A stretch of 64,000 nucleotides of DNA from Pedobacter ginsengisoli (GTDB lineage: Bacteria > Bacteroidota > Bacteroidia > Sphingobacteriales > Sphingobacteriaceae): contig NZ_CP024091.1 of NCBI RefSeq assembly GCF_002736205.1, positions 2,601,555 through 2,665,554 of the forward strand, written 5' to 3'. Shown in pieces: positions 1 to 8,197 of the stretch (positions within the stretch are counted from its first letter, which is position 1; each line of letters opens with the position of its first letter). The position numbers and the translations under genes are program-made. The notes under the pieces are model-generated. The model worked only from the letters and a program-made list of their open reading frames with translations. It had not been told where the DNA came from and searched no databases.

Positions 1-44
1 ATCATTTAATCTTGAGATTGATCAAATATAATCATTCTCCACGC

Positions 45-692
45 CTATTCAAGGCCACTTTTAATAGCAAATTTAACCAATCCAACGGTACTTTTACATT
101 TGGTTTTCTCCAGCAGGTGCTGGCGATGATTGTCGACTGTTTTTTTACTAATAAATAATTTTTCGGCAATCTCCTCGCTGGTGCATTCTTTAACGATCAG
201 GCTAAGCACTTCCTTTTCGCGGATACTTAATTGGGCCAGCTGCTCATCCTGTATTTTCTGTTTGTGGTACTGATTGTAAATAATGGGTACAATATCCTGC
301 GAGAAATATGTACCGCCATTGGTGATTCTATGCAGTGCCTGCAACAATTCGGTCTTTCCGGCATTTTTTAGGATATAGCCATCGGCCTCGGCCATTACCG
401 CCTCCTTAACTGCCGGAACATTATTGTACATAGATAATATTAGTACCTGTATGTGCGGAAATTGACTTTTAACCATTTTACACAGTTGCGTTCCACTTAA
501 TAAGGGCATGCTGATATCGGTAAGCAATAATTGGTACTTATCAGGATTAGCGGCAAGCATTTCGTAAGCTACCTGTCCGTTGTTGGCTTCTCCTATTATC
601 TGATATTGCTCATGACTGGCCAACATGCTTCTCAAACCATCAACTATCATCTGGTGGTCGTCTGCAATCAATATATTTATAATTTCTGTCAT
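45..692 (-). CDS. LuxR/NarL-family response regulator (TCS 1)
   Basis: Cytoplasmic DNA-binding response regulator of 215 aa. The receiver domain spans about residues 5-125, with the acidic pair D11/D12, phospho-acceptor D59 in LLLTDISMP and the conserved Lys in YILKNAGK. The C-terminal LuxR-type HTH is at about 155-198 (REKEVLSLI...EIAEKLFIS...TVDNHR). Its ATG overlaps the stop of the upstream kinase gene (ATGA), so the two are translationally coupled and probably form a cognate pair. Family membership is clear. Its targets are not visible; the palindrome found upstream of the neighbouring locus was not seen in front of this operon. Confidence 0.95.
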   Translation of the reverse strand: MTEIINILIADDHQMIVDGLRSMLASHEQYQIIGEANNGQVAYEMLAANPDKYQLLLTDISMPLLSGTQLCKMVKSQFPHIQVLILSMYNNVPAVKEAVMAEADGYILKNAGKTELLQALHRITNGGTYFSQDIVPIIYNQYHKQKIQDEQLAQLSIREKEVLSLIVKECTSEEIAEKLFISKKTVDNHRQHLLEKTKCKSTVGLVKFAIKSGLE

Positions 693-2953
693 GCCTTGGG
701 TATTATAATTTCTATTTGTGTCCCTGTTAACAATTCAGACCGAACCTCCATTTTTCCATCCAGCATATTCACGCGCGCTGCGATGTTTTTCCATCCCAAA
801 CCTTTAGACTTGTTGATCTGACTGGTATCAAAACCTTTTCCATTGTCTTTTATCATTAAATTAAAACCATCGCCATGCGGGGTCGCCTCTACCTCAATGT
901 GGCTGGCTCGTGCGTGTTTAACCATATTGCTTAGCACCTCCTGCACAATGCGGTAAATAGATAGTTCGTTGGTTTTTTCGAACTGGTGCTCCCTTAATTC
1001 GTCTGGAACATTAATGGTTACCTGGGTAGTATTACTGCTATTTATTTTATCGCACATATCCTCTAAAGCAGCAAACAAACCGAAGTTCAATTCTTCCGGT
1101 ATCAGGTTATGCGAAATATTCCTCACCTCGGTTATGGTATTATCTACCAGATTCAAGGTAGCACCGGTACTTTCACTTTGTGGGGCATTGGATAAATTCA
1201 TTTTAACAACAGAAAGCATTTGCCCAATACTATCATGTAAATCGCGTGCAATCCTGATGCGTTCTTTTTGCTCTCCTTCAAACAAAGATCGGGTCTCTAT
1301 CTCCTGCTGTTTGTGTATTGCTGCTTGTAACCTGGCTTCCTGTTTCACTTTGTACCGATTATAGTAAGCATAGGCCAAGACTGCGCCCGCTGCCAGTAAA
1401 ACACAAAAAGCCGTTATAAGTATATTGCGTTGTTTGAGCTGCAAATCTCTATTAGACAGTTCAAGCTCCCGAATCCGGCTTTGCTTTTGAAGGGTTTTGA
1501 TACTTTGAGCCTTCTGGTCATTGGCCTGACGCTGGTTATTAATTTCTAATTGATTAATCTGCAGGTATTGATCTTTTTGTGCCAGCTGTGATTGTTTTTG
1601 CGCTAAAGCCAGATTTTGATTTTTTAACTGCAGCAGGTTAATGTGCTTTTCATTATTTAGCAAGGCAATCTGGTTGTCTTTTTTTTCTGTTTCGTAACGA
1701 GTTTGCAATTCGCTGATCTGCTTGTTTATGTCGCTGTTGCTTAGGCTGTCTTTTAATGCCAAATAACTTTGAAGTGACCTCTCGGCACCGGCACGGTCAT
1801 TCATGGCTATGGCATAACTGTGCCTTAGTTTTAACAACTCAGCCAGGTCTTCTTTAAACGCATACTTTTTAGCCAATGGCTCTGCTTCATTTAAGGTTGA
1901 ACCAGCCTTTGGCAGGTCGCCCAGGTCCAAAGCCGACTGAACAATATTTACATCTGCTGAAACAATACCCTGCGGGTCATTAAGGTTCACAGACACTTGC
2001 TTTGACATTAAAAAGTACTTTAATGCATTGTTAAAGTCTTTCTTCTCGGAATATAGCAGGCCAATATTATCATAACTATTACGAATACCGGCCATGTTTT
2101 TATATTTCTCAAATAAAGGCAGTGCTTTATTGATATAGAGCAGGGCCTCATCGTACTTTTTTAACGACCTGAAAATAGAGCCCTTAACCGCATATGCAGA
2201 TGCCAACATTCCCTCATTTTTAACTAAAGTAAGCTTTTCAATAGCCAACTGATTGTACTTTATGGCTTCATCGTAACGTTTTAAAAATTTGTAAGGAAGC
2301 GTAATATTAAAAGCTACAGAGCCTACCCCTTTATCATTGTGTAAGCGCTCGCGTATGGCTAACGACTTTAACAAGTAATCGATGGCTTTGGTGTATTCGC
2401 CCCTGCGACTGTAATTGGAACCCATGTTAGCATAAACCATAGCCACATCGGCTTCCGAATTCTCCATCTGATATTCTTTCAAAGCTTTAAGCATAAACTC
2501 ATCAGAAAGCTTGGTATTATGAACCTGCCCGTAGGCATTGGATATATTGTTGTATATATCGCCAACCATTATCTTTTCGTTATTGGCAATGGCTAGTTCC
2601 AGCGCTTTATTAAAAAGCGGCATTGCCTTAGGAACATCATTAAATGACATATACATTAGTGCATGCTGGCGGTAAACTTCTGTCTTCGACTTCTTGTCTT
2701 TCAGTTTATCGGCCAATTGATAGGCAGCCGCGGCGTTCTTTTCTGTACCTGTAGAATCAAAATCACCAATGGCATTAAGCATATCAAGGTATAAACTCAT
2801 TTTTTTTCGAGGGTCGAGTTCGACAGACAGCCTGGCTTGCAGTTTTTTACCCTCATCGGCATTCTGCGCCATCGTTACCATGGGGCCAAACAATAAAATG
2901 AGCGCTATCAATATTCTAAGCGAACGATGATGTGAGAGGTGCGAGCGAATCAA
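689..2953 (-). CDS. TPR-containing sensor histidine kinase (TCS 1)
   Basis: Membrane sensor kinase of 754 aa. It has an N-terminal signal/anchor (about residues 10-30), a periplasmic array of TPR-like helical repeats (about 80-400), a coiled coil (about 410-530), one membrane segment (about 532-555), a HisKA_3 dimerisation domain with H573 in ARDLHDSIGQML, and a HATPase_c domain (about 660-752; N-box EVLSNMVKHA, then DNGKGFD). The start codon is TTG at 2951-2953: an in-frame stop lies five codons upstream, no ATG intervenes, and the first internal ATGs would remove the signal sequence. It phosphorylates, presumably, the regulator it overlaps by 4 bp. The ligand is unknown. Confidence 0.93.
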   Translation of the reverse strand: MIRSHLSHHRSLRILIALILLFGPMVTMAQNADEGKKLQARLSVELDPRKKMSLYLDMLNAIGDFDSTGTEKNAAAAYQLADKLKDKKSKTEVYRQHALMYMSFNDVPKAMPLFNKALELAIANNEKIMVGDIYNNISNAYGQVHNTKLSDEFMLKALKEYQMENSEADVAMVYANMGSNYSRRGEYTKAIDYLLKSLAIRERLHNDKGVGSVAFNITLPYKFLKRYDEAIKYNQLAIEKLTLVKNEGMLASAYAVKGSIFRSLKKYDEALLYINKALPLFEKYKNMAGIRNSYDNIGLLYSEKKDFNNALKYFLMSKQVSVNLNDPQGIVSADVNIVQSALDLGDLPKAGSTLNEAEPLAKKYAFKEDLAELLKLRHSYAIAMNDRAGAERSLQSYLALKDSLSNSDINKQISELQTRYETEKKDNQIALLNNEKHINLLQLKNQNLALAQKQSQLAQKDQYLQINQLEINNQRQANDQKAQSIKTLQKQSRIRELELSNRDLQLKQRNILITAFCVLLAAGAVLAYAYYNRYKVKQEARLQAAIHKQQEIETRSLFEGEQKERIRIARDLHDSIGQMLSVVKMNLSNAPQSESTGATLNLVDNTITEVRNISHNLIPEELNFGLFAALEDMCDKINSSNTTQVTINVPDELREHQFEKTNELSIYRIVQEVLSNMVKHARASHIEVEATPHGDGFNLMIKDNGKGFDTSQINKSKGLGWKNIAARVNMLDGKMEVRSELLTGTQIEIIIPKA

Positions 2954-3002
2954 AAGATTATAGTTTTAATATTTGTTAATAATACAAAATATTTATCAAA
3001 GC

Positions 3003-3038
3003 AAACAGCCATTTACCTGGCAAAGCAAATGGCTGTTT
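3003..3038 (-). terminator. Hairpin terminator after the IPT lipoprotein gene
   Basis: Perfect 12-bp inverted repeat (AAACAGCCATTT at 3003-3014 and its complement at 3027-3038) with a 12-nt loop, 13 nt past the stop of the minus-strand lipoprotein gene. The T-tract is weak on this strand. Confidence 0.7.
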
Positions 3039-3051
3039 TAGTATAATTTTA

Positions 3052-4695
3052 TTACTGTTTTATCTTGATAATATCTTTTTGGTTAGCTTTAAAATAAAGG
3101 TTACCCGCAGCATCGGCAATAAATTCAACAGCTGAATTGTAATCATTAAGATCTACAGCCGGGAATTTGATCAGGAAGGTTCCTAACAGTGTTGAGGCAT
3201 TGCTACCTGCGGCCACTTTGCGTACAATCCAGGTTTTGCTGGTTTGACCGCTTTGGTAAGAATGATCGGTAATTGCATACATATTTTTACTGGCATCAAA
3301 AGCGTATTTAATGTACGACAACTTATCTGTACTGGTATAAAAGCCAGCATCGTCTGTACCAAAGATGTTAGTTGGTGTTAATCCGGCGTCTGCTACCGCA
3401 CTGGTCGATAGATTCCATTTTATAAATTTGATGGTTTTTACCTGTTCATTATTTGCAGTTGACTGTAGCAAGTAAGCATTTGTGCCATCAACAAAAGCTC
3501 CGCCGTCTTTTTGTTGCACGCCTAAAAGCAACGAGGTTTCGGTACTTACCAAAGCTCCTGAAGTATTGATCTTTAAACCTGGTCTGAAGCAAATCTCGCC
3601 AGCCGAATTGATAAAGAAAAAATACTTAGTTGAATATCTGGTACTCATGTCGAAACTTTTTAGTACTTCTACCACTGTAGCACCATTGGCAGAGATCTTA
3701 TAAACAGAATAAATGCTTGGTCCGGTACCTTCATATTTTAATGCATAAACATTCCCGGCTGCATCGGTAGTTAGCTTAACAATACCGGTTATCCTGGCAT
3801 CGGTAGTTAAAACTTCCGGCGCTCCAGTCCCGGCTGGATTTAGCTTATAAATGGTATTTTGTCCGGCAGTACTGTTCAGAATGGTATAGTCTGAATAGTA
3901 GATCATGTTATTAGGCCGGTCAATTATCATTGCACCAATCTCCTTAGTAGCCGTGGCTATTTTACTAAAGCTTAAGTTGCCTGATAAGGCATTAATGTAA
4001 GATACGGTATTACCGCCATTACCGCTTGTGCTGTTCACTGTAAATGTGGTATTAAAACCCTCGGCAACAACCGCATTGTTACCGCTTACCGTGATAGAAA
4101 CGCCTCCGGTAACTGCACTGGCCGGTACTTCAACCGTAAGTTGTGTAGTAGTTGCAGATTTTACGGTAGCTAATACCACAGTACCGCCTGTAGTAGTGGC
4201 GAAAAAAACCTTATTCTCACTCATCTGAGGATTAAAGTTGGTACCCGTAAGTGTGATCACATCGCCTACTTTACCATTGGTTGGCGACATTGCGGTGAAG
4301 GTTGGTGTGGCCGCTGTTTTTGGTTTTACAGTTATTGATGCCCCCAGAGGATCTTTAATTGTAGCTGCAACGCCTTTTATTGATACTGCAAGTGTACCAG
4401 AAACCAGAGTAGCAGGAACAGTAAATTTGATCTCGGTATCTTTAACCGATGTGACTGATAAGGCAGTATTGCCAACACTTACTTTCAGATCTTTAACCAC
4501 GTTGCCGAAACCAGTACCGGTAATTGTAACCACATCGTCGGGCTGTGGATCTTTGGGTGAGATGCTGGTAATCTGCGGGGTCTCCGGTGTAGGTTGTTCC
4601 TCCGTAGTATTTTCTTTTTTACATGATACCATTATAACTGCCAGCATCAACAGGAATAAAAATGGTTTTACCATCTTGAGCGAATTTGATTTCAT
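3052..4695 (-). CDS. IPT/TIG-domain lipoprotein
   Basis: Predicted surface or periplasmic lipoprotein of 547 aa from the ATG at 4693-4695. An ATG 45 nt upstream would give a charged leader before a perfect type II signal peptide (MKSNSLKM...VIMVSC), so the inner start is chosen. After the lipid cysteine come two IPT/TIG immunoglobulin-like domains (about residues 40-125 and 128-220, with ITSISP.. and FTAMSPTNGKVGDVITLTG). A C-terminal half of about 310 residues follows, with repeated blade-like segments (ITGIVKLTTDAAGNVYALK, ..DAAGNLYFKA) that suggest an NHL-type beta-propeller. It lies between the two kinase/regulator pairs, which suggests a sensory or glycan-binding role, but none can be assigned. 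Confidence 0.85.
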   Translation of the reverse strand: MKSNSLKMVKPFLFLLMLAVIMVSCKKENTTEEQPTPETPQITSISPKDPQPDDVVTITGTGFGNVVKDLKVSVGNTALSVTSVKDTEIKFTVPATLVSGTLAVSIKGVAATIKDPLGASITVKPKTAATPTFTAMSPTNGKVGDVITLTGTNFNPQMSENKVFFATTTGGTVVLATVKSATTTQLTVEVPASAVTGGVSITVSGNNAVVAEGFNTTFTVNSTSGNGGNTVSYINALSGNLSFSKIATATKEIGAMIIDRPNNMIYYSDYTILNSTAGQNTIYKLNPAGTGAPEVLTTDARITGIVKLTTDAAGNVYALKYEGTGPSIYSVYKISANGATVVEVLKSFDMSTRYSTKYFFFINSAGEICFRPGLKINTSGALVSTETSLLLGVQQKDGGAFVDGTNAYLLQSTANNEQVKTIKFIKWNLSTSAVADAGLTPTNIFGTDDAGFYTSTDKLSYIKYAFDASKNMYAITDHSYQSGQTSKTWIVRKVAAGSNASTLLGTFLIKFPAVDLNDYNSAVEFIADAAGNLYFKANQKDIIKIKQ

Positions 4696-4788
4696 AATCT
4701 TTTTTTTCTCAAAATTCCTACGAAATCCGCTGCTGTGCAATAAGGATGGTTGCTAATAAATATAGGTATTTATACCCATTTGATACGA

Positions 4789-5403
4789 TTAAGCTAACCC
4801 CAGCTTAATAGCCTTACCAATTAGCATGGCTGTATTTTTCACCTCAAATTTTTCTAACAGGCTTTTGCGATGTGTATTTACTGTTGGAATACTGATGAAA
4901 AGTTTTTCTGATATCTCAGCATTGGTTAGTCCTTCGGCTATCAGCAACAACACCTCCTTTTCCCTTCGGGTGATCAGTAGCTGATTGGGCACAGGTTGCC
5001 TCAGCGAGCTCAGGACTTCTAAACTATAATATGTTTTGCCCTTTAGCACACTACTTATCGCTTCCATCAGTTCCTCCTTTGTGGCATTTTTTAAAACGTA
5101 TCCTAGTGCGCCATTGTCTATCATGTTTTTGATAATAGCCTGCTGGTTAAATGTACTTAACCCTAGCACAGCTACCGAAGGATACAATTGCTTTACTTCT
5201 TTACACAAATCTATTCCACTTTTATCCGGAAGGTTCACATCCATTAATATCACATCTGGTTCGTGTAGCTTAAGAAAACTTAAACAAGATTCTGCATTGG
5301 TGGCATGCCCCATCCAGTCAAGTGTCTTTTCGTTTTGAAGTAAATAACGAATACCCTCTATCACCATGTAATGATCATCTACTACAAAAACACCTACTTT
5401 CAT
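4789..5403 (-). CDS. LuxR/NarL-family response regulator (TCS 2)
   Basis: Response regulator of 204 aa. The receiver domain covers about residues 3-120, with D9/D10, phospho-acceptor D55 in VILMDVNLPD and Lys in YVLKNATK. The LuxR HTH is at about 143-190 (RREKEVLLLIAEGLTNAEI, then TVNTHR). It is 9 nt downstream of its kinase gene. This operon shares its divergent promoter region with the plus-strand accessory locus. The palindrome in that region recurs in front of two more units of the locus, so this regulator is the best candidate to bind it. That assignment is inferred from position. Confidence 0.95.
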   Translation of the reverse strand: MKVGVFVVDDHYMVIEGIRYLLQNEKTLDWMGHATNAESCLSFLKLHEPDVILMDVNLPDKSGIDLCKEVKQLYPSVAVLGLSTFNQQAIIKNMIDNGALGYVLKNATKEELMEAISSVLKGKTYYSLEVLSSLRQPVPNQLLITRREKEVLLLIAEGLTNAEISEKLFISIPTVNTHRKSLLEKFEVKNTAMLIGKAIKLGLA

Positions 5404-5412
5404 TGTTTGTTA

Positions 5413-7353
5413 TTAAATATTAATCTCTATCATTACCGAAGTGCCTTTGCCCGGGCCAGATTGCACGTCTATTTTTCCCTTTAAAAACTCAACCCGGTTT
5501 TGAATATTCGACCATCCCATTCCATTAGCTTGTTTTAACAGGCTGGTGTCAAAACCATTTCCATCATCTTCTACCGTAACGGCCAATAGTTTTTCTTGTT
5601 CAGATTGATGAACCTGTACAAGTACATTTTTGGCATTGGCATGTTTAATTGCATTATTGAGCAACTCCTGTATAATGCGATAAATGGTAACTGATGTTGT
5701 TTGTGTTATATCTGCTTCCAGCATCCCTACCGACTGATAGTTTACATGTAGCACACTACTACGGTCTACCTCTGCACAAAATTCTTTCAAGGCAGTATCC
5801 AACCCATATTTTACCAGTATTTCTGGCATCATGTTATGTGCCACTCTACGCATTTCCTGAATGGAGCTGTCCAACATATCAATGCTGCGCTCAAAAGCAT
5901 GTGCATTGTCAGGAGTCATTATTAAGTTTTCCTTCATAGTGCTTAATGAAAATTTAATGCCACTTAGCATCCCTCCCAACCCATCATGCAAATCTTTGGC
6001 AAGGCGGGTACGCTCCTGCTCTTCGCCCTTTAGTACTGCTTCAGTAGCGGTAAGTTGTTTTTCTGTTTCTAACTCATCTATCTTTGCCTGTTGCAGGTTT
6101 TGGCGGTGCTTATAGTTGCGATAAACAAGCAAAGCGATGATCAGGAAAGCAATAGAGCTTCCAATTAAAATATAGTTTAAGGTGTTTTTTTGGCGAAGCT
6201 GCGATTGTTGCAGTTTTATTTGCGCTTCTTTTTTTTGCGTTTCAAATTTCTTTTCTATTGAAATAATTTTTTGCTGCAATTCATCACCCCTTATTTCGTT
6301 TTCCAACAACTGCATTTGGTCTCTTACTTTTTCTCCGGCTATAATATCATGCTGTGCATAAAGCACAGAAGATAATACCTGCATAGATTCAAATTTATCA
6401 TACTTTGTTGCTGCACTATCTGCTAATTTTATAGAAGCTACAGAAAAGGCTTTTGCTTTATCAAAATTTTTAACTAAAAAATAATAAAGTGCCATACCTC
6501 TCGTCGCTATTGCTTCGCCTCGCGGGTCGTCTGATTCTTTGGCTAATGCGAGCGCTTTCTCATAGTACGGTTTCATTTGATCGGCATCAAAACGATGAAA
6601 ATAAATATTACCAATACCCAAAAGACTGGCCGATTCACCTGATACATATTTTATTTTTTGTGAAATTGCCAGCGCTTCCTTATAGTAGTTCATTGCAGAG
6701 TCGGGAAAGTAATTGCTTTGATAACTATTGGCAAGATTAAGCAAGCTTCTGCCCAAATCAACGCTATCTTTAGAAGCCCTCAACTCCTTTACTGCCATTT
6801 TACCATATTGCAGCGCTTTTTTATACCGCCCCATATTTTGATAAACCAGTTGCTCCATTTCATACATTCTGGCAAGTAGATAATTATTCCCTATCTCTTC
6901 AAAATATCTTCCGGCAGTTTCGTAATAATAAATGGCACTATCAGATTCATTTAAATAATTAAAGTTATTACCAATGTTGGCTGCCGTTTTAGCTATATAT
7001 AACTTATCATTTATATCCCTGGCAATTTGAAAAGCTTGTTTGTTTAGTACCAATGATTTTTCAAAACCACCTTTCTCATTTAATATTGCTGTATAATTTG
7101 AGATATATTTGATAATACCTCTTTTGTAACCCAGGCGCTTACTCAGATTGCCTGCCATTAGGTAATATTTTTGGGCCGTTTGTGGACTATCTAGCTCATA
7201 CAGATTCCCAATATCAATATACAACAGAACTTTTGTTGTATCTTCTTTTGCTTTGGGCAATAATTTTAGCAGGCTGTCCTTTTTTGTTATCGACTGCCCC
7301 CACCCTGCAATGCCGATAAGGAGAATAATCAATATAAGCCCTAATTTTTTCAT
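5413..7353 (-). CDS. TPR-containing sensor histidine kinase (TCS 2)
   Basis: Membrane sensor kinase of 646 aa. The signal peptide (about residues 1-19, ends GWGQS) is followed by periplasmic TPR-like repeats (about 35-340), a coiled coil, one membrane segment (about 392-410), HisKA_3 with H456 in AKDLHDGLGGMLSG, and HATPase_c (about 553-645; QELLNNAIKHAN, EDDGNGFD, NGMGWSNI). Its architecture matches the TCS 1 kinase, though it is shorter. Its promoter region carries a palindrome at 7409-7428 facing this gene, 21 nt from a TTAATTTG element, which suggests autoregulation. Confidence 0.94.
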   Translation of the reverse strand: MKKLGLILIILLIGIAGWGQSITKKDSLLKLLPKAKEDTTKVLLYIDIGNLYELDSPQTAQKYYLMAGNLSKRLGYKRGIIKYISNYTAILNEKGGFEKSLVLNKQAFQIARDINDKLYIAKTAANIGNNFNYLNESDSAIYYYETAGRYFEEIGNNYLLARMYEMEQLVYQNMGRYKKALQYGKMAVKELRASKDSVDLGRSLLNLANSYQSNYFPDSAMNYYKEALAISQKIKYVSGESASLLGIGNIYFHRFDADQMKPYYEKALALAKESDDPRGEAIATRGMALYYFLVKNFDKAKAFSVASIKLADSAATKYDKFESMQVLSSVLYAQHDIIAGEKVRDQMQLLENEIRGDELQQKIISIEKKFETQKKEAQIKLQQSQLRQKNTLNYILIGSSIAFLIIALLVYRNYKHRQNLQQAKIDELETEKQLTATEAVLKGEEQERTRLAKDLHDGLGGMLSGIKFSLSTMKENLIMTPDNAHAFERSIDMLDSSIQEMRRVAHNMMPEILVKYGLDTALKEFCAEVDRSSVLHVNYQSVGMLEADITQTTSVTIYRIIQELLNNAIKHANAKNVLVQVHQSEQEKLLAVTVEDDGNGFDTSLLKQANGMGWSNIQNRVEFLKGKIDVQSGPGKGTSVMIEINI

Positions 7354-7379
7354 TCTCTAATTTACATTTTTCTACACTG

Positions 7380-7387
7380 CAAATTAA
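7380..7387 (-). promoter_or_regulatory. -7-like element for the TCS 2 operon
   Basis: Reads TTAATTTG on the minus strand (one mismatch to TAnnTTTG). It is exactly 21 nt downstream of the palindrome at 7409-7428 and 26 nt before the kinase ATG. Confidence 0.55.
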
Positions 7388-7408
7388 ACATTGCGATCGC
7401 ACATTTCT

Positions 7409-7428
7409 TATCATCCTTTTTAACGATT
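7409..7428 (-). promoter_or_regulatory. Palindromic operator copy 1 (faces TCS 2 operon)
   Basis: TATCATCCTTTTTAACGATT on the plus strand. This is the most degenerate of four copies of the consensus AATCATCYTTTTTRATGATT. On the minus strand it is followed at 21 nt by a TAnnTTTG-like octamer. It lies about 41 bp centre-to-centre (roughly four helical turns) from copy 2. Confidence 0.65.
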
Positions 7429-7449
7429 TTTTTCTAAACTGATGGAGAA

Positions 7450-7469
7450 AATCATCTTTTTTGATGATT
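7450..7469 (+). promoter_or_regulatory. Palindromic operator copy 2 (upstream of gene A)
   Basis: AATCATC-TTTTTT-GATGATT, a perfect 7-bp inverted repeat with a 6-nt T spacer. The right arm runs into TTG (7468-7470), which could serve as the -33 element. TAATTTTA follows at 7491-7498 after 21 nt, and the ATG of gene A is at 7523. Confidence 0.8.
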
Positions 7470-7490
7470 GTGCTGGCACTGAAGTCGCCC

Positions 7491-7498
7491 TAATTTTA
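7491..7498 (+). promoter_or_regulatory. -7-like element of gene A promoter
   Basis: TAATTTTA, one mismatch to the Bacteroidota TAnnTTTG consensus. It is 21 nt after the palindrome and 24 nt before the ATG, at the same spacing as in front of the two other units. Confidence 0.65.
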
Positions 7499-7522
7499 CA
7501 TTAATAAACAAGTAACCCGAAA

Positions 7523-8128
7523 ATGAAAAAAGTATTACTTCCTGCTATGCTAATGGTTTCAACATTGTTTTGTGCTGCTCAAAAAGGAAATTTTGGTATA
7601 GTTAACTATGTGGTTCCAGATGACTATCAATTAATAAAGAATGATAATGTAATTACTTATTACAAAGAAGACAAAAGTACCGGTGCCTACTGTAATTTTT
7701 TTATATATAATACAATGCCTGGACACGGAGGTACGCAACAGGATTTTGATTTTGGCTGGATAAATCTGATGCAAAACCCTTTTAAGTTTACCAGTTCTGC
7801 AAATATGCCTTCCACAAAAAATGAAGCTCAATATTTAATATGGTTTAATAAAGATGGCAGTTTTGATGACAGGGGAATATCTGTAGTTGATCTTAAAAAT
7901 CCGCACAAGTTTCCTGATGATGCTCCAGGCAAAGGAAAATATACCATAGAAAATTATAGCATCTTTTTACAGTACGATAACGGGCGTATAAAGCAATTGG
8001 GATTTTCGGGCTTTTTAGACAAAGATCCAGCTACCGTTACTGATGCATATTTTATCGGACGCCATATTTACTATCGAAAAGATAAGGGCTATAACAGTAA
8101 CCTTGGCTATCGCAGCCCCCTGCAATGA
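7523..8128 (+). CDS. Exported protein A, unknown family
   Basis: Secreted protein of 201 aa with a clear signal peptide (residues 1-19, MKKVLLPAML..., cleavage near CAAQ). The mature N-terminus (GNFGIVNYVVPDDYQ...DKSTGAY...) resembles the first 130 mature residues of protein C (QTFDVVSYSTPKGWQ...DKKTGGY...), including the spacing to the F..W.(N/S)L and MP motifs, so the two share a domain. No enzyme motif is visible. It is the first gene of a unit under palindrome copy 2, followed 69 nt later by gene B1. It could be a periplasmic binding or chaperone-like protein, but no function is assigned. Confidence 0.85.
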   Translation: MKKVLLPAMLMVSTLFCAAQKGNFGIVNYVVPDDYQLIKNDNVITYYKEDKSTGAYCNFFIYNTMPGHGGTQQDFDFGWINLMQNPFKFTSSANMPSTKNEAQYLIWFNKDGSFDDRGISVVDLKNPHKFPDDAPGKGKYTIENYSIFLQYDNGRIKQLGFSGFLDKDPATVTDAYFIGRHIYYRKDKGYNSNLGYRSPLQ

Positions 8129-8197
8129 AAAGTAATGAGCAATAATAAATCAATAAAGCCACAGGTCAATATTCAAAAACAATAAAAAAACAGGACG

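Noticed and set aside
7474..7489. A sigma-54-like GG-N10-GC (CTGGCACTGAAGTCGC) right after palindrome copy 2; GG-N10-GC also at 10389-10402
   Set aside because: It is missing at copy 4 (GG-N10-CA) and its offset from the palindrome varies (5, 6, 7 nt), while the TAnnTTT octamer is always at 21 nt. An activator site abutting -24 would also be unusual.
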